DNA of 64,000 nucleotides from Dielma sp000508965. GTDB taxonomy: Bacteria; Bacillota_I; Bacilli_A; Erysipelotrichales; Erysipelotrichaceae. The stretch covers positions 248,001-312,000 of the forward strand of contig BAHV02000001.1 of NCBI GenBank assembly GCA_000508965.1. Reading direction: 5' to 3'. Positions within the stretch are counted from its first letter, which is position 1, and each line of letters starts with the position of its first letter. Below the pieces are notes generated by a model. That model was given only the letters and a program-made list of their open reading frames with translations. It was not told the origin of the DNA and searched no databases. Positions 34,898-42,079 of the stretch are shown in pieces. Made by a program: the position numbers and the translations under genes.

Positions 34898-34912
34898 ATT
34901 CCCATTTCCTCC

Positions 34913-35383
34913 TTATATAAGTTTCATGACATTTTCTGCAATGTCATCCGGAACCATCTGAACTTCAAGAGAAAGTCCCATAGCCTCCAATTCCTTCAGC
35001 ATCTGACAATCCTCTTCGGAGACAAACATCGCTTTAGAAATTTGTTTCCTTCCTGCCGCAAGCTTTGTGCCGCCAAGATTGATCTTCTTGATTGAATCAA
35101 TATTCTTTGCCAGTTCATAAGCATCCTTAATTGATTCACAGATAATAAATAGATTATATTTATCCGCTGCGCCGCTTTTAATTGCTTTTATTGAATCCTC
35201 AATACTCTTAATCACCAACTTTGTATTGTCCGGTTTTGCCATCCGAAGCGCTGACATCCGCAGCTCATCCTTAGCCACACTGTCATTGGCTATCAAAATG
35301 CAATCAGTACCAATCATTTTCACCCAAGTAAAGGCTACCTGTCCATGCAGCAGCCGGTGATCCACTCTTACCAGTTTTATCAT
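34913..35383 (-). CDS. PTS mannose/fructose/sorbose-family EIIB
   Basis: 156 residues. Begins IKLVRVDHRLLHGQVAFTWV; His13 of LLHGQ is the phosphorylated residue. It moves phosphate from the separate EIIA (36140-36559) to the sugar. Starts four bases inside the end of the BtpA-type gene (ATGA-like overlap). Confidence 0.95.
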   Translation of the reverse strand: MIKLVRVDHRLLHGQVAFTWVKMIGTDCILIANDSVAKDELRMSALRMAKPDNTKLVIKSIEDSIKAIKSGAADKYNLFIICESIKDAYELAKNIDSIKKINLGGTKLAAGRKQISKAMFVSEEDCQMLKELEAMGLSLEVQMVPDDIAENVMKLI

Positions 35384-36129
35384 ACTTGTTTACCTCTGAT
35401 GCGCTTTACGGCATCCATCATTTCTCTCACATGATCTGCGGATAATTCACCATCATCCTTATAACTATCCTTGAAGAAGCTGCCCACGATCGCGCCATCC
35501 GCAATTTTAAATTGCTCATTTACATTCGCCGGTGTAACACCAGCCCCGATAATCAAAGGAAAGTCACCGAGTCCATCTCTGAATTGTCTGATCTTGGCCA
35601 TTGACGTTTCTTGACCTGTCGCATCCTGTGTTACGCATACAGCATCACAGCGTGTCATCGCAATCTTCAAATCCTCTTCAACACTATTTTCTGACAGCAC
35701 CGGCTGATACTTAAATCGCACACCGCCTAATATCATCCCTTGATATCTTTCGCGAACTAATTGAAAGAAGGCACTCAGCGTTTCTTCATCTCTTGGTCTA
35801 ACATGCCCCACTACAGAATCAAGCTGAACAAAGGATGCATGATACTTCTCTGCCAGCTCAAAGCCCATTTGATCCACATTCAGACAATTCACACCATAAG
35901 GGATATCAAGCTTTGCCTGTTCCACATAAGCTAACGCTTTTTCTAAATTATTGTATCGGCCAAAATAATTCTCTACAATAATCGCGTCAACGCCGCCCTT
36001 CACATAAATATCTAATTCTCTTTTAAAACGTTCAAATACATCTTCATCATCACTGCCTTTCAGATGCAGCATCCCTAAAATCGGTTTTTCATTTTTAAAT
36101 ATTGATAAGAAGCCTTTTTCCTTTTTCAT
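35380..36129 (-). CDS. BtpA/SgcQ family protein
   Basis: 249 residues, predicted TIM-barrel. ILGMLHLKGSDD at the N terminus, VDAIIVENYFGRY, and IIGAGVTPANVNEQF-IADGAIVGSFFK near the C terminus mark the BtpA family (named for a photosystem I factor, but SgcQ of enterobacteria sits with PTS genes as here). Probably an enzyme of the pathway for the sugar phosphate brought in by this PTS; reaction unknown. The ATG at 36129 follows AAGGAGG; the frame continues nine codons further without support. In the operon between EIIA and EIIB. Confidence 0.88.
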   Translation of the reverse strand: MKKEKGFLSIFKNEKPILGMLHLKGSDDEDVFERFKRELDIYVKGGVDAIIVENYFGRYNNLEKALAYVEQAKLDIPYGVNCLNVDQMGFELAEKYHASFVQLDSVVGHVRPRDEETLSAFFQLVRERYQGMILGGVRFKYQPVLSENSVEEDLKIAMTRCDAVCVTQDATGQETSMAKIRQFRDGLGDFPLIIGAGVTPANVNEQFKIADGAIVGSFFKDSYKDDGELSADHVREMMDAVKRIRGKQV

Positions 36130-36139
36130 AATTTCCTCC

Positions 36140-36559
36140 TTAGAAATCCTCAGCATCTGCCGCTAAATCGGAAGCTGATAATGCTTTAATACCCGATCTT
36201 GCATCAAGTATGATTTTTTGAATATCTTCATCCCTCAATTTCTCAGGATACTCCAAACAGATTGCCAGCAGCATATTGATATTCATTCCGGTAAAGAGTC
36301 TTACATTGGGATAAACTAACAAAGCGCTTAATGCACTGCATACACTGGCACCGTACAGATCACTGAGAATTACGAATTCCTGTTCAGGTTCTGCCAGTAG
36401 TTCAGCTGTCAATTCTTTTGCGAATGAATCAGCGCTTTGTCCCGGTTTGAGACAATAACACTGAATCTCAGCTGCCACATTACCAATAATCATCCGGGCT
36501 GTATCCGCGAGTCCTTTTGATAATTCCCCATGTGATGCCAAAATTATTTTCCTTTTCAT
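36140..36559 (-). CDS. PTS mannose-family EIIA
   Basis: 139 residues. Begins KRKIILASHGELSKGLADT; His10 is the phosphorylation site, and the SDLYGASVCSAL loop is typical of the fold. Promoter-proximal gene of the EIIA-BtpA-EIIB-EIIC-EIID operon. RBS GGAGG. Confidence 0.94.
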   Translation of the reverse strand: MKRKIILASHGELSKGLADTARMIIGNVAAEIQCYCLKPGQSADSFAKELTAELLAEPEQEFVILSDLYGASVCSALSALLVYPNVRLFTGMNINMLLAICLEYPEKLRDEDIQKIILDARSGIKALSASDLAADAEDF

Positions 36560-36573
36560 TTTACCTCCATAAG

Positions 36574-36611
36574 TTGTATTAACTTGTATTAACTAAATAC
36601 ATCATAATACA
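36574..36611 (-). promoter_or_regulatory. Operator region for the GntR/UTRA regulator
   Basis: Contains TTGTATTAAC twice in direct repeat (from 36574 and 36584) and a near-perfect 17-base palindrome TGTATTAACTAAATACA at 36585-36601, plus a further AATACA. It covers the region just downstream of the operon -10, as expected for a repressor site. Confidence 0.6.
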
Positions 36612-36629
36612 ATATACTCAGATTGTCTA
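36601..36629 (-). promoter_or_regulatory. Promoter of the mannose-family PTS operon
   Basis: Minus strand: TAGACA, 17 bases, TATGAT; about 40 bases before the EIIA start and directly next to the operator. Confidence 0.6.
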
Positions 36630-36712
36630 CTCTTTTTGTAAATTTTTTAATTTTTAAGTGCAAAGAGATTATAAAATGGTAATATATAAGGTAAGTAAGG
36701 GGAGGCGCCAAT

Positions 36713-37438
36713 ATGTCAAAGCTTAAACAGCTAAGTGCAGTCACGCTTCAGGAACAGTTATATCTTGAACTGCTTGAAGGTATTAAAAAAGGTAAATATA
36801 AGCCAGGCGAGAGAATCCCCGCTGAAATGCAGCTGAGTCAGATGTATGAAGTTAGCCGTGTTACGGTAAGAAAAGCGCTGGATCAGCTTGTAAAAGATAA
36901 TATATTGATTAAAAAACATGGCAAGGGTACTTTTGTGCGTATACCGGCTCATGTTGAGAATGTCTTTTCAGGCGGCAGCTTTACCGACACATGTCTGCGA
37001 ATGAATGCGGTTCCTTCAACGAAAATTATCAGCCGATGCATCCAGCATACCGACTCGGAAATCGCTGATCTGCTGTCAAACACCGATAATCAAGCCATTA
37101 CAATCACTCGTCTGCGTTCAGTTAATGATACGCCGTGTATTGTGGAGATCGATTATTTTCAGACCAGTTTTGCGTTTTTGCTTGATGAGGAATTGGAGAA
37201 TAGTTCAATTCTTCAAAAAATCAGTGAAAGACTTGGTTTGATTCCATCAAAATTTGAAGACCACTTTCAAATCAAACGGGCAACAAAAGAATTCTCCAAA
37301 CTGCTTCTGCTGCCGACAGCTACACCGATTTTAGAAGTGACACAGACGGTGCTGACTGAAAATGATGAAGTAATCTATATCAATAAGCAATATATCAACA
37401 GTGAGAAATATGTCTATGCGGTTAGATCTTCCAAATAA
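36713..37438 (+). CDS. GntR family regulator, HutC/UTRA type
   Basis: 241 residues. Winged-helix domain at residues 10-75 (GERIPAEMQLSQMYEVSRVT, GKGTFV) and a UTRA effector domain from about 90 to the end (ITRLRSVNDTPCIVEIDYF, FQIKRATKEFSKLL). It binds a sugar-phosphate-like effector and most likely represses the divergent PTS operon. GGGGAGG precedes the ATG. Confidence 0.93.
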   Translation: MSKLKQLSAVTLQEQLYLELLEGIKKGKYKPGERIPAEMQLSQMYEVSRVTVRKALDQLVKDNILIKKHGKGTFVRIPAHVENVFSGGSFTDTCLRMNAVPSTKIISRCIQHTDSEIADLLSNTDNQAITITRLRSVNDTPCIVEIDYFQTSFAFLLDEELENSSILQKISERLGLIPSKFEDHFQIKRATKEFSKLLLLPTATPILEVTQTVLTENDEVIYINKQYINSEKYVYAVRSSK

Positions 37439-37524
37439 ATCAGACATATTATCCACATTAACAAATCAACAATAGAAAAACTGATACAAGTGAAAACAAA
37501 ATTATAAATGGAGGGCTCTGTAAA

Positions 37525-37983
37525 ATGAAGTTTCAATTACCATTATTGGCAGTTCAAGATGCTGAAGTATCCAAGAAATTCTACAAGGAACTTTTTGAGC
37601 AAGAAGTTGTTTTAGATTTAGGTAAAAATGTAACTTTCAGCGGTGGGTTTGCTATACAGGAGGATTTTGCATGGCTTACGGATATTGATCCAGAATCACT
37701 CGTTAAAAAATCACATAACATGGAGTTATATTTTGAAGTAGACGATTTCGATGCATTTTTACTTCTTTTGAAGGATCATAAAGATGTTAAGCCTGTCCAT
37801 CCTCCAAAAAAACACGAATGGCAGCAGCGAGTTGTCAGAATCTATGATCCTGATTTCCATATGATTGAGATTGGTGAATCAATGGAAGTGATAGCGAAGC
37901 GTTATCTATCACAAGGTTTATCTGTTGAGGAAGTTTCCAAAATCATTCAGCATCCTGTGGAATTTGTACAGCAATGTTTATAA
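37525..37983 (+). CDS. VOC (glyoxalase/bleomycin-resistance) family protein
   Basis: 152 residues. The beta-alpha-beta-beta-beta modules are visible as LPLLAVQDAEVSKKFYKELF and RIYDPDFHMIEIGESME, the latter with the family Glu metal ligand. A C-terminal tail (RYLSQGLSVEEVSKIIQHP) looks like a short helical pair. Substrate unknown. GGAGGG precedes the ATG. Single gene after gntR. Confidence 0.87.
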   Translation: MKFQLPLLAVQDAEVSKKFYKELFEQEVVLDLGKNVTFSGGFAIQEDFAWLTDIDPESLVKKSHNMELYFEVDDFDAFLLLLKDHKDVKPVHPPKKHEWQQRVVRIYDPDFHMIEIGESMEVIAKRYLSQGLSVEEVSKIIQHPVEFVQQCL

Positions 37984-38053
37984 ATAAAATCTTCATAATG
38001 TTTTAGCTATCCTAGTTTATATATAAGAATCATAAAAATCCGTGGAGGTTATG

Positions 38054-38638
38054 ATGGCAGAATTATTTGATGTTTTTCCATATGTAGAAAACGATAAAGT
38101 AATAATAAGAAAAATGGAACCGATTGATGTTGCAGCGTTAGCAGAAATAAGCAATAATGATCATGTATATAAGTATTTGCCATCCTTTTTATATAAGAAA
38201 AATGATAAAGCCTTAGAAACGGCAATTAAAAATTTAGGCGGCAGAGATTTCGAAAAGAAAAAGCATATAATTGCAGGCGTCTATCTAAAAGAAAGTCCTA
38301 ATAGACTTGTAGGTTTAGCAGAAATGTTTGACTACAAAAAAAGAGAAAATAAAATCACCGTGGGTTATCGTTTAAATGAAGATTATTGGAATAAGAAAAT
38401 TGCAACAAACGTCTTAAAATTAATGATTGAATATTTAGTAAGTGAAGTTAATATTTCTACACTGCAAGCATTTGTCATGCCGGAGAACGTATATTCATCA
38501 AAAGTGTTACTAAACAATGGCTTCGTAAAAGAGGATTATACTTTACAAGAAAAGAATTGGGGCGGTCAGGAAATGGTAATCCTAGATGTATATACATACA
38601 AAAAGGATTCGATTACTTTCAGTTCAACAAGCAGTTAA
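38054..38638 (+). CDS. GNAT family N-acetyltransferase
   Basis: 194 residues, RimJ/RimL-like: IIRKMEPIDVAALAEISNND at the N terminus, GVYLKESPNRLVGLAEMF, VGYRLNEDYWNKKIATNVL and FVMPENVYSSKVLLNNGF, the acetyl-CoA fold segments. Acceptor (protein N terminus, antibiotic or small amine) unknown. GGAGG lies five bases before the second of two adjacent ATGs, which is taken as start. Confidence 0.87.
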   Translation: MAELFDVFPYVENDKVIIRKMEPIDVAALAEISNNDHVYKYLPSFLYKKNDKALETAIKNLGGRDFEKKKHIIAGVYLKESPNRLVGLAEMFDYKKRENKITVGYRLNEDYWNKKIATNVLKLMIEYLVSEVNISTLQAFVMPENVYSSKVLLNNGFVKEDYTLQEKNWGGQEMVILDVYTYKKDSITFSSTSS

Positions 38639-38774
38639 TCAAAATAAAATGCACCTCTATAAATTGTATGTCCAGCTTATGGGGTTCACTTTAAAACGAT
38701 TGACTGCTTTTTATTTGCAAAGAATGCATAATTTAATCGCCACTTCTACATGGTAAAACACATTTATAACTATA

Positions 38775-38799
38775 TAAAAAAAGTGTGCCTAAGCACACT
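38775..38799 (-). terminator. Terminator of the small membrane protein gene
   Basis: AGTGTGC / GCACACT stem (38782-38788, 38793-38799), loop CTAA, then seven T on the minus strand; it overlaps the stop codon. Confidence 0.85.
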
Positions 38800-39064
38800 A
38801 TAGTATTTCCTCATTCTCATCTTCGACAAGAACACTGCATTCATCGCAGCTGACATCCTTTGTCCTGATAAGCTTATTCGATACCAGATTCCCCCATGTC
38901 AGGATGGCTGCCAAACTCAGCCTCAGCAAACACGCCAATCTTTTATTTCTGGCTCTTTTTCTTGCCGGAATCAGCATATTATCGGCATTGATATATACAC
39001 TGATGAATTGCATAATAAATAATACAAATAGAAACTTCATCCCTGCATCAGCATATAGTCCCAT
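38798..39064 (-). CDS. Small membrane protein, unknown
   Basis: 88 residues with two hydrophobic segments (MKFLFVLFIMQFISVYI and LACLLRLSLAAILTWGNLV) split by a basic loop (PARKRARNKR) and an acidic tail with DECS. Not recognised. AGGAGGGG lies five bases before the ATG at 39064. Eleven bases after the preceding lipoprotein gene, so the two form an operon. Confidence 0.7.
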   Translation of the reverse strand: MGLYADAGMKFLFVLFIMQFISVYINADNMLIPARKRARNKRLACLLRLSLAAILTWGNLVSNKLIRTKDVSCDECSVLVEDENEEIL

Positions 39065-39075
39065 AAACACCCCTC

Positions 39076-39468
39076 CTATTCTTTATCTAAAAACTCAAGC
39101 AGTTCATCTTTACTAATATCAAGACGCCCCAGTTCGATTTTAAAGGCTTCATAAATCTGCGCTGCTTTCTCTAAATCCTTCTTTCTGCAGCTGCTATCAT
39201 CAACGGCTTCCATTGTTTCCGCCAGCACTTCACAGCTTTTAACCTTTACAATATCCGTATTGAGATCATAGCTTCCCTTTTTGGAAATTGTAAATACCCC
39301 CTCATAGGATAATTCATAGGTAACCCCAACCATTTCTTTAAAATATCCCTGATCATTTAACTTATAAAATTCATGAGCCAGCCGCTCTTCTATACTCATC
39401 GGCTTGGCATTAATACATCCGCTCATGGATAATAATACCATGCTCATTACCAGCAGCATTCGTTTCAT
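39076..39468 (-). CDS. Putative lipoprotein
   Basis: 130 residues, not recognised. MKRMLLVMSMVLLSMSGC is a lipoprotein signal peptide with Cys18 as lipid site; the mature part is short and charged and includes a CEV and CRK cysteine. The ATG at 39468 lies 13 bases from GGAG, a long spacing; a TTG at 39480 is an alternative. Preceded by a promoter with a direct-repeat activator-like site. Confidence 0.75.
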   Translation of the reverse strand: MKRMLLVMSMVLLSMSGCINAKPMSIEERLAHEFYKLNDQGYFKEMVGVTYELSYEGVFTISKKGSYDLNTDIVKVKSCEVLAETMEAVDDSSCRKKDLEKAAQIYEAFKIELGRLDISKDELLEFLDKE

Positions 39469-39498
39469 AGTTCTATCCAAGCTCCTTTGTGTACCTCA

Positions 39499-39540
39499 AT
39501 TATAAGATCGATCTATTAAGAACATCTTGAGGAACATCTT
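39499..39540 (-). promoter_or_regulatory. Activator-type promoter with direct repeats
   Basis: Minus strand -10 TATAAT (39499-39504) with no -35; instead AAGATGTTC occurs twice 12 bases apart (39532-39540 and 39520-39528), the nearer copy covering the -35 position. This is how OmpR/PhoB-type response regulators bind. Confidence 0.55.
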
Positions 39541-39642
39541 AAGATTTTCTTAATTTATACTTTAAGTGTACACCGAAACATCATACTCTGACCTATCAAT
39601 TTTGTAAGAAATGGTTTTTATACGTTAAAGGTATCACAATAC

Positions 39643-40356
39643 TTATTGGATATTGGCCAATCGCTTTAATTCACTTACTTCTTCAGGTGTGCATTCACGC
39701 CATTGTCCCACCGCTAATCCCTTTACGGTCAGATTAAGGAAACGGATTCTGCGCAAAGATCGAACATGATAATTCAAAGCGGAACACATTCTTCGGATTT
39801 GCCGGTTATAACCCTGTGTCAAAATGATTCTGAAATGCCGGGGTCCGGTTTGATGGATTTCACATTTCTTGGTAATAACGTAACTGTTGGTCACCGGGTT
39901 ATAGATTTGAATACCGGCTGCCATCTTTGACAAAAACTCATCATTGATCCGGCCGTCTACTTCAACCTCATACTCTTTTGTATGCCCGTTTTCTTCTCTT
40001 AAGGTTTGATTTACAATGTCACCATCATTTGTTAAAACAATCAATCCGCTTGAATCCTTATCCAAACGGCCAATTGGGAATAAACGTTCGGGATAGTTGA
40101 TATAATCAATAATATTTCCCTCAACATGTCTTTCCGTAGTACAGGTAATACCCACTGGTTTATTCAAAAGCAGATAAACATAGTCCCTAAGCGGTTCAAC
40201 CCTTTTGCCATCCACACAGACAACATCGCCCTCTTCAATCGGGGTACTGATTAATGCCGGCTGACCATTTACCGTAACGCGTCCGTCTTGGATAAACTGT
40301 TCGGCGGCCCGGCGGGAACAAAAACCGGTTGAACTGATATATTTATTGATTCTCAT
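39643..40356 (-). CDS. rluF: 23S rRNA pseudouridine synthase, RluF-like
   Basis: 237 residues. S4 domain at the N terminus (MRINKYISSTGFCSRRAAEQFI), catalytic PIGRLDKDSSGLIVLTNDGD with the active Asp near residue 97, and TQGYNRQIRRMC. The sequence resembles E. coli RluF (U2604) more than RluB or RsuA, e.g. KPVGITCTTE. RBS GAGGTA. Confidence 0.88.
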   Translation of the reverse strand: MRINKYISSTGFCSRRAAEQFIQDGRVTVNGQPALISTPIEEGDVVCVDGKRVEPLRDYVYLLLNKPVGITCTTERHVEGNIIDYINYPERLFPIGRLDKDSSGLIVLTNDGDIVNQTLREENGHTKEYEVEVDGRINDEFLSKMAAGIQIYNPVTNSYVITKKCEIHQTGPRHFRIILTQGYNRQIRRMCSALNYHVRSLRRIRFLNLTVKGLAVGQWRECTPEEVSELKRLANIQ

Positions 40357-40436
40357 ACGTTTACCTCGTCTCTATTATAACCTGAACTCTATCAGTTTTG
40401 AAATCAAAAGCCTTCGACAAAACCATGCATTAACTC

Positions 40437-41357
40437 CTAAAATAAGACAGTCTGTTTAACTTTCTGCCTTTTATCGACCAATTTATCATCTGATTTAAGA
40501 TGACCTGTCAGCATTGTAGACATCGGATCATGCTGGCGCAAATTCATTTTCACCTTTGCCTCATCATAATTGGCATAGCAATAGCTGCAGCCATGGGCAC
40601 AGCAGTTGTACGCGCCAAGATCAGTGTATGCCAGACAATCACATCCGTCACCTCTTGTTTTGGCAAGCGGATATGCGCTGTGTATGCCATAGCCGGCAAG
40701 CAGCTTTGAGGATATACAGCTGCCTTTTTGGATGTTTAAATGCTGAAGATCAATTTTTTCACCGCAAGTCTGCAGCCGGATGCCAAAACCTTCCGCAATC
40801 TGCGCCATCCCCTTGGCAAGCAGCAGCATTTGACTCTCACTGATTGGCATCAGCTTTAACTCGGCTTGATGAGCACGGGTATTTTTATATTCATCGATAA
40901 AGCTAAAGATGATCGTATCGACAGCTGAGGATAATTGTTCACACAAACGCTGAAAAGCCTTCATGTGATACTCGATCGTATACCGCTGATTAAGCAGAAT
41001 CGGATCATAACGAACGATTACCGCGTGCGGGCCATATCGGCGGCTCAATGTGCGGACAGCTTCCACGATCAATCTTTTATCCGCGACATTTTTTTCGATA
41101 TCATGGGTATAGGGTGTAATTGTAATTTGAAAACAGCAGTTATAACCATTTAATTGATCCAGCTTTGCCATCATCGGCAGTGGATTTTTACTCATAAATA
41201 CAATTAAGTCAACATTTTCCTGGCTTAGATTCACACGGTGAACAAGCTGAGGATTAAAAGGAGCGCGTACATCGGCAAAGCCTTCCTTAATTCGCTGATA
41301 AAACCAATCAGAAAAATACGCAGGAATATCACAGCGCTGTGACACACTGAGGATCAT
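40437..41357 (-). CDS. DUF1848 family protein
   Basis: 306 residues. Starts MILSVSQRCDIPAYFSDWF; the C-terminal Cys cluster CDCLAYTDLGAYNCCAHGCS-YCYAN with CxxxC-like spacing suggests a metal or Fe-S site; the body looks like a TIM barrel related to radical-SAM/SPL-type proteins. Reaction unknown. Two bases after the phosphatase gene; ribosome site weak. Confidence 0.82.
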   Translation of the reverse strand: MILSVSQRCDIPAYFSDWFYQRIKEGFADVRAPFNPQLVHRVNLSQENVDLIVFMSKNPLPMMAKLDQLNGYNCCFQITITPYTHDIEKNVADKRLIVEAVRTLSRRYGPHAVIVRYDPILLNQRYTIEYHMKAFQRLCEQLSSAVDTIIFSFIDEYKNTRAHQAELKLMPISESQMLLLAKGMAQIAEGFGIRLQTCGEKIDLQHLNIQKGSCISSKLLAGYGIHSAYPLAKTRGDGCDCLAYTDLGAYNCCAHGCSYCYANYDEAKVKMNLRQHDPMSTMLTGHLKSDDKLVDKRQKVKQTVLF

Positions 41358-41359
41358 AA

Positions 41360-42079
41360 TTATACCAGCAGTGAGTGCAGCTCGTCAATTTCATCTTCAC
41401 TTAAACCAGCGAATGTCAGATAACCGCGAACCGTATACCGCTGATTAAAATAAGCTAAGGTTTGGCGCATATTCTGTGGATCAGACTCAAATACATGCAG
41501 CGGCAGCTTCATGTGAATATCTTCCAACGATTTTTGAAGGCGATGAATATAAGGCAGTAAATTCTGATAACTTGCCGCATAATCATTAATAATCGTTTCT
41601 TCATCAACATCAGCCAGCTTCAGCAGCAGCATCGCCAGTACCCCAGTGCGGTCTTTACCCGCAGTACAATGAAATAAAACTGTACCCTTACTTGCCAGCA
41701 TGATTTTAAATATTTCACCGATCATTGCCTGACTCTTGTCAAGAATGCGGCAATATAATTGATCCATTGAGGAAATCGTCAAAGTCTGTATCTTTCCCGG
41801 TTCAGCATCTTCAGATAATGAAAATGCATAATTTTTTATATCTTTATAATTAATCAGCCGATCAGGTTTCGTTGCCCTTTCATCCGCTGAACGTAAATCG
41901 ATAATTGTACGGACACCGTAATCATATAAATAGGCGCAATCTTCATCACTCAGTTCAGAAATCCCGCCCGAGCGTATAAAATGCCCTTGTTTTAAAGTCT
42001 TCTTGTCAATATTTACATAACCGCCTAATTCACGAACATTAAATGCTGTCTGAATCGGCAGCGGTTTATTTGCTTCCAT
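41360..42079 (-). CDS. Tyrosine/serine protein phosphatase
   Basis: 239 residues. The P-loop is HCTAGKDRTGV (C-x5-R) near residue 146, preceded by the general-acid loop and the N-terminal NVRELGGYVNIDKK and RSGGISELSDED typical of the LipA/IphP-type phosphatase group, which also accept phosphoinositides. It overlaps the nadE-Nudix gene by 14 bases; GGAGG lies before the ATG. Confidence 0.9.
   Translation of the reverse strand: MEANKPLPIQTAFNVRELGGYVNIDKKTLKQGHFIRSGGISELSDEDCAYLYDYGVRTIIDLRSADERATKPDRLINYKDIKNYAFSLSEDAEPGKIQTLTISSMDQLYCRILDKSQAMIGEIFKIMLASKGTVLFHCTAGKDRTGVLAMLLLKLADVDEETIINDYAASYQNLLPYIHRLQKSLEDIHMKLPLHVFESDPQNMRQTLAYFNQRYTVRGYLTFAGLSEDEIDELHSLLV

Noticed and set aside
37449..37457. 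DnaA-box-like TTATCCACA, possible origin
   Set aside because: A single box without a cluster, without dnaA/dnaN nearby; chance is enough.
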